Positions 5,939 through 13,785 of a DNA stretch of 46,359 nucleotides are shown here, piece by piece. The notes under the pieces were generated by a model. That model was not told the origin of the DNA, ran no database searches, and was given only the letters and a program-made list of their open reading frames with translations. Numbering within the stretch: position 1 is the first letter of the stretch; each line of letters begins with the position of its first letter. Source of the stretch: Akkermansia sp. (GTDB lineage Bacteria; Verrucomicrobiota; Verrucomicrobiia; Verrucomicrobiales; Akkermansiaceae); assembly GCA_017558555.1 (NCBI GenBank), contig JAFYUJ010000054.1:1-46359 (forward strand), given 5' to 3'. The position numbers were made by a program, and so were the translations under genes.

Positions 5939-7634
5939 AGCGTGGACTCCACCCGACCGCAAGGATGTCTGGATGTGGGCAGAGGAACATATCGAAAACA
6001 TACCGTACTCGCCCATACCCGGACGTTTTCGTGTTGCCAACTCCCCGATGCTGGCTGAGGTTATGCAGGAAATGGTGAATCCCCGCACCCGAGTCGTGAG
6101 CATTATTGCAGCGGTGCAAAGTTCCAAGTCCACGGCGATTGAGATTGCCTCGTGCTACATCATCTCGAATCTGCCTGGCCCCACACTCTGGCTGGATCAG
6201 AACGATGACGATGCCCGAGACCAAGCCGAAGGGCGACTCCGCAAGTTATTCGATTGTTGTCAGCCAGTCAAAGCTCTGTACCCGGCAGACAAGTACAAGC
6301 TGCGCAACACTACCATTCACTTTGACAACGGCATGACGCTCTGGGTAGCCGGAGCTTACAACAAGAGCAACCTGCAACGTCGTTCCATCCGCTGGCTGAT
6401 TGGTGACGAGACTTGGCGCTGGCCGCAGGGGCACATGGCAGAAGCTGAAGCTCGAACGACCGCATTCGGTTGGCTGGGCAAGTGCATCTTCTGTTCGCAA
6501 GGAGGATTCGCCGGGGACGATACACACAACAAGTTCGAGACTACTGACCAGCGGGAATGGATGTTCACCTGTCCGCACTGCGGCAAGGAACAGGCGTACT
6601 CCTGGTCATGCGTAGAGTGGGGAAGCGATTGCAAGGATGCTGAGGGTAACTACGACTTCCGCAAGGTGCGGGCTACGACTTACATGCGCTGCGCTCATTG
6701 TCAGGCAATGTTCGAGGACAGGGACGATGTTCGGCGAGACCTCAATGCCCGGTCTCGCTTTGTTCCGCAGAATCCGAATGCGGCTACGGAGTATGTGGGC
6801 TTCCATTGGAATGCGCTCGCCACGATGAGCTGGGGCATGCTGTCTGAGCTATATCTCCGAGCCAAGACCGCAGCCCGGAAAGGAGATTACACCCAGCTGC
6901 AGCAGTTTTACCAGAAACGTCTTGCCCAGGCATGGAACGAGTTTCACGAGGATTTCCATGTGGAGACTCCGCTTTCTGACTATCGCCTGGGGGATTTCTG
7001 GGCAGATGAGGGCAACATCGGCGGTGTGCCGCTGCGCTTCCTGACGGTGGATGTTCAGCGCGAGTGTTTCTATGCGGTAGTACGTGCCTGGGCGCTGGAT
7101 GGCAGCTCTCGCTTGATGTACTGCGACAAGCTGCACTCATGGGATGACATAGCTGCGCTTGCTTCGCGCTTTGGAGTACAGAACAATCTGGTGTTCATCG
7201 ACTGCGGCTATCAAAGCTACGAAGTATATGGCCATTGTGCCGAGCATGGCTGGACTGCCCTCATGGGCGATAAGCGAGCCACCTTTACCCACCGCCAGAA
7301 AGATGGCAAGCAGGTGGAACGATTCTACTCCCCGAAGCGCAGGATAAATCTCGGGCATCAGAAGGTGGCAGATATGTACTTCTGGAGCAACCTGAACGTA
7401 AAAGATGCGCTCTTCCGGCTCCGGCGCAATACCTCCGCACCGCTCTGGGAAATCCCCGGCGATGCGCCCCAGGATTACCTCGATATGCTGGAATCCGAAT
7501 GCCGCAAGTTCGATAATGGACATTGGGTCTGGAAGCAGATAGGTGACCGCGATAATCACTACCTCGACTGCGAAGCTATGCAGGTGTGTGGAGCGATTAT
7601 GCTGAAATTGGTGGGACAAATAGTAGACATGTAA
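5901..7634 (+). CDS. Terminase large subunit, GpA family
   Basis: The protein has 577 residues, typical for lambda GpA relatives. The ATPase part has a Walker A-like AVQSSKST (about residues 71-78) and a Walker B-like RWLIGDE with Asp169 and Glu170. Two CxxC pairs follow (CPHCGK and CAHCQAMF), as in GpA proteins that carry a zinc-binding insert. The C-terminal nuclease has RFLTVDVQ and LVFIDCGYQ with acidic residues. The enzyme cuts concatemers and pumps DNA into the capsid. ATG 5901 is chosen over the upstream TTG 5895. The call is secure from motifs and from the neighbouring portal, protease and capsid genes. Confidence 0.9.
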   Translation: MPETEYLEDLWREAWTPPDRKDVWMWAEEHIENIPYSPIPGRFRVANSPMLAEVMQEMVNPRTRVVSIIAAVQSSKSTAIEIASCYIISNLPGPTLWLDQNDDDARDQAEGRLRKLFDCCQPVKALYPADKYKLRNTTIHFDNGMTLWVAGAYNKSNLQRRSIRWLIGDETWRWPQGHMAEAEARTTAFGWLGKCIFCSQGGFAGDDTHNKFETTDQREWMFTCPHCGKEQAYSWSCVEWGSDCKDAEGNYDFRKVRATTYMRCAHCQAMFEDRDDVRRDLNARSRFVPQNPNAATEYVGFHWNALATMSWGMLSELYLRAKTAARKGDYTQLQQFYQKRLAQAWNEFHEDFHVETPLSDYRLGDFWADEGNIGGVPLRFLTVDVQRECFYAVVRAWALDGSSRLMYCDKLHSWDDIAALASRFGVQNNLVFIDCGYQSYEVYGHCAEHGWTALMGDKRATFTHRQKDGKQVERFYSPKRRINLGHQKVADMYFWSNLNVKDALFRLRRNTSAPLWEIPGDAPQDYLDMLESECRKFDNGHWVWKQIGDRDNHYLDCEAMQVCGAIMLKLVGQIVDM

Positions 7635-7686
7635 ACAAAATAGTGTCATGAGACACCAAAAAATTACCGATAAGGATTGTTTATTG

Positions 7687-7714
7687 TTGACATTAAATTC
7701 ATTTGGGATAGAAT
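7687..7714 (+). promoter_or_regulatory. Strong promoter before 7754
   Basis: A consensus TTGACA and a TAGAAT are separated by 16 bp. It starts an AT-rich accessory block placed between packaging genes and ParB-domain genes. Confidence 0.75.
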
Positions 7715-7753
7715 TACTTGTGACTAGGCATCAATTTTAATTGCATCTTGACA

Positions 7754-8002
7754 ATGTCCACGCAACAGCAAAAATACTCTAAAGCTCTATCTCGTTCTCT
7801 GAGATGGCGGTGTGGTAACGTTAATCCCGAAGAAATTAGCTTATACGATTTAACTAATGGTATTAAAACGCTACGAAAAGTTGCCGGATTGAGCTCAAAA
7901 GAGTTAAACAACTTTGTAAAAACGAGTAATGAACATCACGGACGAGGGTCCATGATTTTAGTTTTCAACAGATTAAGGAGAATAATACCTTTTTTTAAGT
8001 AA
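7754..8002 (+). CDS. Small basic protein of accessory block
   Basis: This 82-residue basic protein is not recognised. A helical segment around LYDLTNGIKTLRKVAGLSSKELNNF could form a DNA-binding or dimerisation unit, but this is not certain. It is the first gene after a strong promoter and lies 14 bases before a gene for a membrane-anchored protein. The same order, small soluble protein then membrane-anchored helical protein, occurs at 12074-12915. The block is clearly more AT-rich than the phage structural genes, which suggests acquisition. ATG 7754 is chosen over the in-frame TTG at 7748. Confidence 0.5.
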   Translation: MSTQQQKYSKALSRSLRWRCGNVNPEEISLYDLTNGIKTLRKVAGLSSKELNNFVKTSNEHHGRGSMILVFNRLRRIIPFFK

Positions 8003-8016
8003 GTTACTCTGTTTTT

Positions 8017-8640
8017 ATGCACCGGATAGAAAGCGTTGACCAACTTATGGATGATTATCGTGTGGATATTCGTCCTTATTATGTTTTGCTCTCCGCTATG
8101 GTTGGAGAACCTCTGCCTGCTTTATCCAATGAACTGCGTGCTATATGTGAGCATTTGAGAAGATGTAGCGACCCCTCAAGTAGTCAGGACTATAAAAAGC
8201 GAGAGTTAGAAAAAGCAAGCGATCACCTAGTAAGGTTCAAATTGGACGTACTTAAAGCCATACTGTTGCTTTGTGAGAAACGTTATGAAAAATTACAGGA
8301 ATCTTATCGGGGAGTTCCTGTGCAAGATATAGACAATAAACATTTTTTTTCTAAGATTCTACCACCCTTTCTTGAATCTCAAAAGTTGTGTATACAAGCA
8401 AAACTTGATGAACCTGATAACAAAGCTGAAGCTATCAAATCATATAAAGCATCGGTCGATAAACTTTTAGAAATAGATGAATATCTAGACGTTGCAACAT
8501 GTCGAATGAGAAGGTTAAAGGTAGAGTTCTACGCCAAGATGATAATTAGTTTTGTTTTATCTGTTGGGTTGACTATTACTTCCTGTGTTATAGATGTATA
8601 TGTGGATTGGTTTATTGAAATCTTTTGCTCCATAAAATAG
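8017..8640 (+). CDS. Membrane-anchored helical accessory protein
   Basis: The product has 207 residues and is mostly helical and charged, with one hydrophobic segment near the C-terminus (about 170-195, MIISFVLSVGLTITSCVIDV). Its core shows the pattern R-F/A-K-L/F-D-V...L-C-x-K...E-K-L/I-x-x-S-Y-x-G. The same pattern is found in the 12283-12915 product, so the two are paralogs. It is probably anchored in the inner membrane with most of the protein in the cytoplasm. Position and base composition mark it as a moron gene. Superinfection exclusion or another defence role is possible but not shown. Confidence 0.55.
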   Translation: MHRIESVDQLMDDYRVDIRPYYVLLSAMVGEPLPALSNELRAICEHLRRCSDPSSSQDYKKRELEKASDHLVRFKLDVLKAILLLCEKRYEKLQESYRGVPVQDIDNKHFFSKILPPFLESQKLCIQAKLDEPDNKAEAIKSYKASVDKLLEIDEYLDVATCRMRRLKVEFYAKMIISFVLSVGLTITSCVIDVYVDWFIEIFCSIK

Positions 8641-8645
8641 CAACT

Positions 8646-9341
8646 ATGGAATTTGCTGATTTTTTATCGAGATATAAGGTAGAGCTTATTCCTCTTATAG
8701 CAGAGATGGAAGCTTTACTGCATGAGGATTATTCGGATTTTTATAACGACATGGCAAGTGTTTTCGATACATACGCCATGCAGGGGAGTGATTCGAATGT
8801 AAATATTGATGTTATTTTTCGAAAGATAAAGATATCCATCTTATTCTTATTGATTGAAAAAAAGGAGCGTGAGACAAAACTTTTTAATAAAGCGGTCAGC
8901 ACAAAAGAAATGAGTCTAATATGCAATGGCGTTTTTCTAGTAGAAAAAAATAAACTAGATAATCGTATCCTTGCCCTAGAAAAAGAATTAAAAGTTAGAC
9001 GTAGAAAAGCAAAAAAAATAAAAGATGTTCGCGAAATTAGCCTCGTAAAAAAAGAGAGAGTTGAGGAATATGCGGATCCTGAACTATTACGCATTCTTGG
9101 TGATTTAAATAGAGAATATTCTTCCTTGTATTCGTTATTGCATGATAATGTTGCTTCTTATAAGTGGAGAGCATCGATTTCTCCCTTGTTACGGTTTTTG
9201 AGACCTGCTATATTATGTATTGTTGGGGTATTGGTTTCCATGGGGATTTGCTATTTCCGAATAGACAAAAAATTAGAAGATACTGCCAACGCTTCCATAA
9301 AACAAAAGATAATCCCATTCTTTCAAAAGTGTAAGTTTTGA
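8646..9341 (+). CDS. Second membrane-anchored helical accessory protein
   Basis: This 231-residue protein is helical and rich in Lys and Glu (about residues 60-150 may form a coiled coil). One strong membrane segment lies near the C-terminus (about 185-210, LRPAILCIVGVLVSMGICYF). Its N-terminus (DFLSRYKVELIPLIAEMEAL) resembles that of the preceding protein, suggesting a diverged paralog. I chose ATG 8646, six bases after the previous stop, over an overlapping ATG at 8625. The stop codon is part of a TTTTGAC element, so the gene runs directly into the start region of the next module. Confidence 0.55.
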   Translation: MEFADFLSRYKVELIPLIAEMEALLHEDYSDFYNDMASVFDTYAMQGSDSNVNIDVIFRKIKISILFLLIEKKERETKLFNKAVSTKEMSLICNGVFLVEKNKLDNRILALEKELKVRRRKAKKIKDVREISLVKKERVEEYADPELLRILGDLNREYSSLYSLLHDNVASYKWRASISPLLRFLRPAILCIVGVLVSMGICYFRIDKKLEDTANASIKQKIIPFFQKCKF

Positions 9342-9342
9342 C
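9336..9342 (+). promoter_or_regulatory. TTTTGAC element, copy 4
   Basis: TTTTGAC overlaps the stop codon of the preceding gene and lies 14 bases before ATG 9357. Between them is a perfect CATGCCC/GGGCATG dyad. An internal ATG opens a five-codon frame (M-P-P-W-A) whose TGA overlaps the gene start as ATGA. Confidence 0.55.
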
Positions 9343-9356
9343 ATGCCCCCTTGGGC

Positions 9357-10016
9357 ATGAGTAAGATTTACTGCGCACATACCGATGTTGTTGCTACGGA
9401 TTCCTTGATTGAGAATCCCCGCAACCCGAACCGCCACCCGGAAGACCAGATTATCGCCTTGGCGAAAATCATCCGTCATCAGGGGTGGCGTAATCCTATT
9501 GTTGTCAGCCGCCGTTCCGGCTTTGTCGTGAAAGGCCACGGTCGCTTGCTGGCAGCCCGCATGCTTGGGCTTGAAAACGTACCTGTCGATTATCAGGACT
9601 ACGAGAACGAAGCCGCTGAATGGGCAGACATGGTTGCTGACAACAAGATTGCCGAACTCTCCAACATGGATGAGGACGAGCTGAATGCTATCATCCGTGA
9701 ACTGGATGGCCAGATTGATTTGGAACTTACCGGGTTCAACGATTCCGAAATCAACTCCATGCTGGCCAGCGTATCGGAAGACTTGGATGCCGTGCCGGAT
9801 AACGTCCCGCTGGATGCCGACAATGACAGCACCGTAACCATCCTGCCGTTCATTGCCTACGGAGCCAAGAAAATCTACATGCAGCCGGACGAAGCCGAAC
9901 GATTCGAGCGACTGCTGAAGGAATACAGCTCCGTTCATGGTAACTACAATGGCCTTGCCCTCGAACTCATGGAGTTCGGCGATTCCAATTTCCGTAACGA
10001 CTCCCATGAAAGCTGA
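9357..10016 (+). CDS. ParB-like nuclease-domain protein
   Basis: This 219-residue protein has an N-terminal ParB domain (about residues 10-95): NPRNPNRHPEDQ, then WRNPIVVSRR, then VVKGHGRLLAARMLGL, where GHGR corresponds to the phosphate-binding GxxR motif of ParB. Phage proteins of this type usually accompany DNA methyltransferases or act in DNA processing. The next gene overlaps its end and encodes a ParB domain fused to a methyltransferase, which supports a joint role in DNA modification. The C-terminal half is acidic and not recognised. ATG 9357 is chosen from the TTTTGAC spacing. Confidence 0.7.
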   Translation: MSKIYCAHTDVVATDSLIENPRNPNRHPEDQIIALAKIIRHQGWRNPIVVSRRSGFVVKGHGRLLAARMLGLENVPVDYQDYENEAAEWADMVADNKIAELSNMDEDELNAIIRELDGQIDLELTGFNDSEINSMLASVSEDLDAVPDNVPLDADNDSTVTILPFIAYGAKKIYMQPDEAERFERLLKEYSSVHGNYNGLALELMEFGDSNFRNDSHES

Positions 10017-11412
10017 ATTCATACCGAACTATCCGCTGGCGCAGCTGAAACCTGCGGATTACAACCCTCGCCATCTGGACGAGGAGAAGTTTGTGCTTCT
10101 GCAGGAGAGCCTGCGGAAGTTCGGTGTGATTAAGCCTGTTATCATCAATGGTGAGAATGGCATCCTGACTGCCGGACACCAGCGCACCCGCGCCATGAAA
10201 GCCATCGGTCTGACGCATTGTCCGGCCATTCGCTTGCAGGGAATTACCCGCACCGATGAAATCCGCTTCAACCTCTTCCACAACAGCATTGAAACCAATA
10301 AGACCCCGGTCACGCTGAATCTGGACGATTGCGAACTTGAACCCGAGACGTACTGCTATCTGGAACACGAGCGCATCCAGTTCAAGCGCAATGCAAACGC
10401 TCTTATCATTAACGGAATGAGCGGGCTTATCATGCGTTATGGCGGTTGGGGCTCCGTGGTGTGTGACGAAGAGGGGCGTATACTACTCAATTCCGACTAC
10501 GCCGTAGCATGCAAGCAGCTGCGCGTTCCCTGTCTCGTCTACATGATTCCCCGGGAGCAGGAAGAGGAGATGATGCGCTACCTTTCCATCGACTACGGTC
10601 AGTATTACTACGATGCCCTGGGCGTGAAGTCGTACAATCAACTCCATTGCCAGATGCACCGCTTGCAGGGGAAGAAGTCACGACTCATTACATCCTCTCT
10701 CTACGAGAACTATGTGCTGCCGACCTTGCAGAAGAACGAGCGCACGGTGGACTTCGGTGCCGGGCGTTGTGCCTATGCCAACATGCTCATGAAGCAAGGC
10801 TACAAGATGCTTGCCTATGAGCCACACTTCCAGCAGAAAGGCACGCTCAATATCCGAGAGGTGGTGCGTATGATTAAGGTACTCCGCGAGGACATCCGCA
10901 AGCATGGACTCATGGATGTGGTTGTACTCGATAGCGTCCTCAATTCTGTGGTGAACAGCCAGTATGAACACGCTGTGCTGACTACTTGCAACGCTCTACT
11001 GAAACAGGATGGACGAATCTACATCGGCACGCGCTCGCTGCCGTTTACGGAACGCCTCAAGACGTTCAAAACTTACAACAGCCACGGGCGCGATATTCAG
11101 TTCCTTGATAAGGAGAACTTCGGGGCAACCTACCGCAGCGGCGTGTGGACGATGCAGCATTTCCATACCCATGACAGCCTCCGCAACCTCCTGCTGGAAT
11201 ACTTCGAGAACGTGGAAATCAAGGGACGAGAAAGCGAGGTTCAGCTATACGCCATCGCCAGTCATCCCCGGAAGCTGCCGCGAGGCAAGGTGGAAGAAGC
11301 CATCAATGTGGAGTTCAACATGGAATACCCCGGTAACTACCATCATAACATGCACGGCGAACTGGTGGCAGAAATTATGCAAAGTATTGAGCAAGAGCGT
11401 GGTTTCTTGTAA
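10006..11412 (+). CDS. ParB-domain protein fused to methyltransferase domain
   Basis: The protein has 468 residues. Residues about 10-75 form a ParB domain (LKPADYNPRHLDEEKF, then GILTAGHQRTRAMKAIG). From about residue 240 there is a class I SAM-dependent methyltransferase pattern: RTVDFGAGRCAYANML as motif I, AYEPHF as the acidic strand end, and MDVVVLDSVLNSV further on. The middle part (110-230) is not recognised. No NPPY or DPPY DNA-methylase motif is obvious, so the acceptor may be a base, a nucleotide or something else. ATG 10006 overlaps the preceding gene by 11 bases, suggesting coupled translation. The fusion predicts a methylation step guided by the ParB unit. Confidence 0.65.
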   Translation: MKAEFIPNYPLAQLKPADYNPRHLDEEKFVLLQESLRKFGVIKPVIINGENGILTAGHQRTRAMKAIGLTHCPAIRLQGITRTDEIRFNLFHNSIETNKTPVTLNLDDCELEPETYCYLEHERIQFKRNANALIINGMSGLIMRYGGWGSVVCDEEGRILLNSDYAVACKQLRVPCLVYMIPREQEEEMMRYLSIDYGQYYYDALGVKSYNQLHCQMHRLQGKKSRLITSSLYENYVLPTLQKNERTVDFGAGRCAYANMLMKQGYKMLAYEPHFQQKGTLNIREVVRMIKVLREDIRKHGLMDVVVLDSVLNSVVNSQYEHAVLTTCNALLKQDGRIYIGTRSLPFTERLKTFKTYNSHGRDIQFLDKENFGATYRSGVWTMQHFHTHDSLRNLLLEYFENVEIKGRESEVQLYAIASHPRKLPRGKVEEAINVEFNMEYPGNYHHNMHGELVAEIMQSIEQERGFL

Positions 11413-11429
11413 ATTGAAGCCGATTTTAT

Positions 11430-11458
11430 TTGCAAAATTTGCGAAATCGTGCTATACT
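11430..11458 (+). promoter_or_regulatory. Promoter before 11478
   Basis: TTGCAA and TATACT are separated by 17 bp, and the next ATG lies 20 bases downstream of the -10 box. This makes the cargo gene independent of the upstream module. Confidence 0.65.
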
Positions 11459-11477
11459 GAACAACAAAACAGACGCC

Positions 11478-11897
11478 ATGATTACGATTCGCACACTAAA
11501 GGTCAGCGCACCATTTTCCTATCTCTGGTTGAAACACGTTACCGGGGTGAATCTGGCAGTCCATTGTGCTCATTGCTTGCTAGGGGAATATGACCCGCGT
11601 ATCAAAGCCAACCTGATAGAAATAGGGAATATCACGTTACCGGATACTCCCTATCACTATCTTTGCGGAGTCAGCCGCCCCTATGTGTGGAGCCGCAACT
11701 TCCATCTGGCTTTCCGGGAAAAGGAGGGAAGCCTCTTAACCATTCAGAGGAACGGAATCTACATCGAGATTGAGAACGCCGAGGAGGTAAAGTTCAGCAT
11801 GGCAGATGCCGACCCGAACGACCCACACTACCGGAGCAAGAATTACCGTACCTGTCGCAACTGGCAGTTCGCGTATAAGATTTCCAAGTTGTTGTAA
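11478..11897 (+). CDS. Accessory protein of unknown function
   Basis: This is a 139-residue soluble protein with a mixed helix/strand pattern and two Cys near residue 30 (VHCAHCLLG). It is not recognised. It has its own promoter and is followed by a hairpin and a minus-strand promoter, so it is transcribed as a single cargo gene. ATG 11478 is used because an upstream in-frame ATG at 11430 lies within the promoter. Confidence 0.55.
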   Translation: MITIRTLKVSAPFSYLWLKHVTGVNLAVHCAHCLLGEYDPRIKANLIEIGNITLPDTPYHYLCGVSRPYVWSRNFHLAFREKEGSLLTIQRNGIYIEIENAEEVKFSMADADPNDPHYRSKNYRTCRNWQFAYKISKLL

Positions 11898-11962
11898 ATA
11901 GAAATGCCCCCAGTAGCAGCTGGAGGCATCTCAGGAGAAATATCAAAAACTCGCATCTTGAT
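11893..11962 (-). ncRNA. Candidate small RNA of about 70 nt
   Basis: On the minus strand a consensus TTGACA (11991-11996) and CATAAT (11969-11974), 16 bp apart, would start an RNA near 11962. After about 35 bases comes a 10-bp hairpin with one mismatch (ATGCCTCCAG/CTGGGGGCAT, 11904-11929) followed by TTTCTATTT. A small GCAT-CAAG-ATGC hairpin lies at the 5' end. A promoter and a terminator this close leave room only for a small RNA. Confidence 0.45.
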
Positions 11963-11968
11963 GCCCTC

Positions 11969-11996
11969 ATTATGCAGAGTTTGAGTATTTTGTCAA
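11969..11996 (-). promoter_or_regulatory. Promoter of candidate small RNA
   Basis: TTGACA and CATAAT on the minus strand are separated by 16 bp. The only plausible product is the short RNA ending near 11893. Confidence 0.6.
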
Positions 11997-12036
11997 TGAA
12001 TTCTTCGAGTTTCAAAAGCCATGTCTCGTAAAAGCC

Positions 12037-12064
12037 TTGATTTTAGCAAGGAAAATGGTATCAT
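12037..12064 (+). promoter_or_regulatory. Promoter before 12074
   Basis: TTGATT and TATCAT are separated by 16 bp. The next start codon lies only 9 bases after the -10 box, so the mRNA would be nearly leaderless. Confidence 0.5.
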
Positions 12065-12073
12065 ACTTGCGAT

Positions 12074-12274
12074 ATGAAACAGCAGACCCAATTATCAGAA
12101 CGAGTTGCAGCTCGCCGCGCTAGACTGGAGCAGGAACTCAGCATATCTGAGCGAGTAGCTACTGCAAAAGTAGCTCGTGGGAACGTGTACCTGCTGATGG
12201 GGAAATATGCTACAGAAGTAGACCTGCAGCAGCGACTCGCTCGACTCTCTAAGTCCCTGAAAGCTTTTGCCTGA
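12074..12274 (+). CDS. Small helical protein preceding membrane protein
   Basis: This 66-residue protein is highly charged and helical throughout, with no membrane segment. It is not recognised. It lies 8 bases before a gene for a membrane-anchored helical protein, the same arrangement as 7754-8640. The pair has its own promoter and terminator and so forms a self-contained two-gene unit. A regulator or partner of the membrane protein is a reasonable guess. Confidence 0.5.
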   Translation: MKQQTQLSERVAARRARLEQELSISERVATAKVARGNVYLLMGKYATEVDLQQRLARLSKSLKAFA

Positions 12275-12282
12275 TAGACGCT

Positions 12283-12915
12283 ATGTCTGACGATGCTCAG
12301 AAACAGGAGTTTATAGACGGCTTCATTGCCGCAGAAACCGCCCTCAAGAAATATGAAAGGGAGGCAACTGAAACGCTCGTCCCATGTATCAATGAGCTTC
12401 GTTATTCTGCTTACCATGTTGCTCAAGCTCTGAAAGCCGAATTGAACGGCGAAGCGTCCGAAAAACAATGGCAGAGAGCTATCCGTCACACCCATCGAGC
12501 TAAGTTTGATGTAATGGAGTTTAATGTAGCCTTGTGCATGGACAAGGTTGAAAAGATTAAGCAGTCCTATAAAGGATACGAGTTTTTAGCAGGCAGCATT
12601 ATTCCCAACTACTTTAAGCATTCTAAGGCACTTTTTTCCATTTCGGCAGAGCTTGAAAGTTTGCATGAATTGGATAAAGAATCCCCGGAGTTTGTTAAAG
12701 TATGCGAGAAACATGTGCGCATAGCTCGGGCTTTCATTAAGGATTTCTATTCCGCCGAAGAAGTTTTGTTCTCTGAAATTGAGAAACGAGAAATGGAAAG
12801 AGAACAAGCTGATAAGGAAAAGAAGCATGATGAGCGAGTATCGTGGATTCAGGTGCTTTGTGGAGCAGTCTTAGGAACCTTATTTGGCTGTGCTATGACT
12901 CTACTGATAGGTTAG
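12283..12915 (+). CDS. Membrane-anchored helical accessory protein (paralog of 8017)
   Basis: The product has 210 residues. It is helical with a Lys/Glu-rich segment at about 160-182 and one C-terminal membrane segment (about 187-208, VLCGAVLGTLFGCAMTLLI). The stretch RAKFDVMEFNVALCMDKVEK aligns with the product of 8017-8640, and the following I-K-Q-S-Y-K-G matches its E-S-Y-R-G. The two are therefore members of one family carried twice by this prophage. A strong terminator follows. Function is unknown; repeated membrane-anchored cargo suggests surface or superinfection-related roles. Confidence 0.55.
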   Translation: MSDDAQKQEFIDGFIAAETALKKYEREATETLVPCINELRYSAYHVAQALKAELNGEASEKQWQRAIRHTHRAKFDVMEFNVALCMDKVEKIKQSYKGYEFLAGSIIPNYFKHSKALFSISAELESLHELDKESPEFVKVCEKHVRIARAFIKDFYSAEEVLFSEIEKREMEREQADKEKKHDERVSWIQVLCGAVLGTLFGCAMTLLIG

Positions 12916-12941
12916 CAGATAATTTTCATCCATGTAAAGTA

Positions 12942-12980
12942 GGCTCTCCGAATCGGCTTGGAGAGCCTTTTTGTTTTTTA
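12942..12980 (+). terminator. Factor-independent terminator after 12915
   Basis: A perfect 8-bp stem (GGCTCTCC/GGAGAGCC) with a 10-base loop is followed by TTTTTGTTTTTT. It closes the accessory unit just before a TTTTGAC element. Confidence 0.9.
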
Positions 12981-12983
12981 CGG

Positions 12984-12990
12984 TTTTGAC
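12984..12990 (+). promoter_or_regulatory. TTTTGAC element, copy 5
   Basis: TTTTGACATGCCCC lies 14 bases before ATG 13005, directly after a strong terminator. It has an ATGCC/GGCAT dyad like copy 4. Confidence 0.55.
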
Positions 12991-13004
12991 ATGCCCCCTC
13001 TGGC

Positions 13005-13205
13005 ATGTTCAAGTACATTCTCAATCGACTGACGGAACGCTCCACATGGCTGGGCGTCATTGCCCTTGCAACCGCATGCGGAGCCACTATTGAAGCGGCT
13101 ATTGCCGAGCAGATCATCGCCGCTGGCATGGCGGTGGCTGGTCTGATTGGCGTAGTCACCAAGGATAAAACTGAAACCAAAAAGGAGGACTCCGACAATG
13201 GCTGA
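13005..13205 (+). CDS. Holin-like membrane protein
   Basis: This 66-residue protein has two hydrophobic stretches (about residues 16-31 and 37-52) and a charged C-terminal tail (KDKTETKKEDSDNG), as in small two-segment holins. It overlaps the endolysin gene by 8 bases, the classic holin-lysin order, so it probably forms the membrane lesion that releases or activates the lysin. Confidence 0.65.
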   Translation: MFKYILNRLTERSTWLGVIALATACGATIEAAIAEQIIAAGMAVAGLIGVVTKDKTETKKEDSDNG

Positions 13206-13785
13206 TACTCTGGCACAGGTACAGAAAGACGTGCGATTCTGGCAGCGTCTGCTGACCTTTGCCGGGTATAAGCCCGGTAAGGTGGACGGCGTGAATGGTC
13301 GCAAGACCAAAGCCGCCGCCCAGGAGTGGCAGAACGATGCCGAACGCATCAAGGCTGAAATCGGCAGCTTCGATGAGCGCTCCGAGCGTAATATCGCCAC
13401 GCTTACGCCCGAGACTCAGCGAGCTGCCCGCATCTGGCTCAAAGCCGCCAAGGCTGTAGCCGATGCCGAGGGCTACGATGTCCGCATCATCTGCGGAACC
13501 CGTACCTATGCCGAGCAGGATGCGCTCTATCGTAAGCGTCCGCGCGTGACCAAAGCACGCGGTGGCCAGAGCATGCACAATTTCGGCATTGCCTGGGACA
13601 TCGGAATCTTCCGGGGCAAAGAATACATTGGCGACCATGCCCTATACGCCAAAGTAGGCAAGCTCTACAATCAGGTGCCGGGCATCACCTGGGGTGGTAC
13701 GTGGAAATCCTTTGTGGATGAACCTCACTACCAGCTCGAAAAGTACAGCAGCAGCTCCGCTGCCCGCAACGCTTTTGAGGTATGA
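13198..13785 (+). CDS. Endolysin, M15-family peptidase (VanY/L-Ala-D-Glu type)
   Basis: The protein has 195 residues. Residues about 5-50 look like a small peptidoglycan-binding unit (GYKPGKVDGVNGRKTKAA). The M15 metallopeptidase part has SMHNFGIAWDIG with His127 and Asp134, and DEPHYQLE with His177, the three zinc ligands of the family. It cuts peptide bonds in peptidoglycan at lysis. A strong AAGGAGG ribosome binding site lies about 10 bases before the ATG, inside the holin gene. No signal peptide is seen, which fits a holin-dependent lysin. Confidence 0.85.
   Translation: MADTLAQVQKDVRFWQRLLTFAGYKPGKVDGVNGRKTKAAAQEWQNDAERIKAEIGSFDERSERNIATLTPETQRAARIWLKAAKAVADAEGYDVRIICGTRTYAEQDALYRKRPRVTKARGGQSMHNFGIAWDIGIFRGKEYIGDHALYAKVGKLYNQVPGITWGGTWKSFVDEPHYQLEKYSSSSAARNAFEV

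Noticed and set aside
7646..7660. GTGTC-ATGA-GACAC hairpin after the large terminase gene as a terminator
   Set aside because: The stem is only five base pairs and is followed by A residues rather than T residues on the coding strand.
11794..12015. Minus-strand 73-codon frame with a hydrophobic middle
   Set aside because: It needs a TTG start, overlaps the 11478 gene and runs through the small RNA promoter and terminator hairpin.
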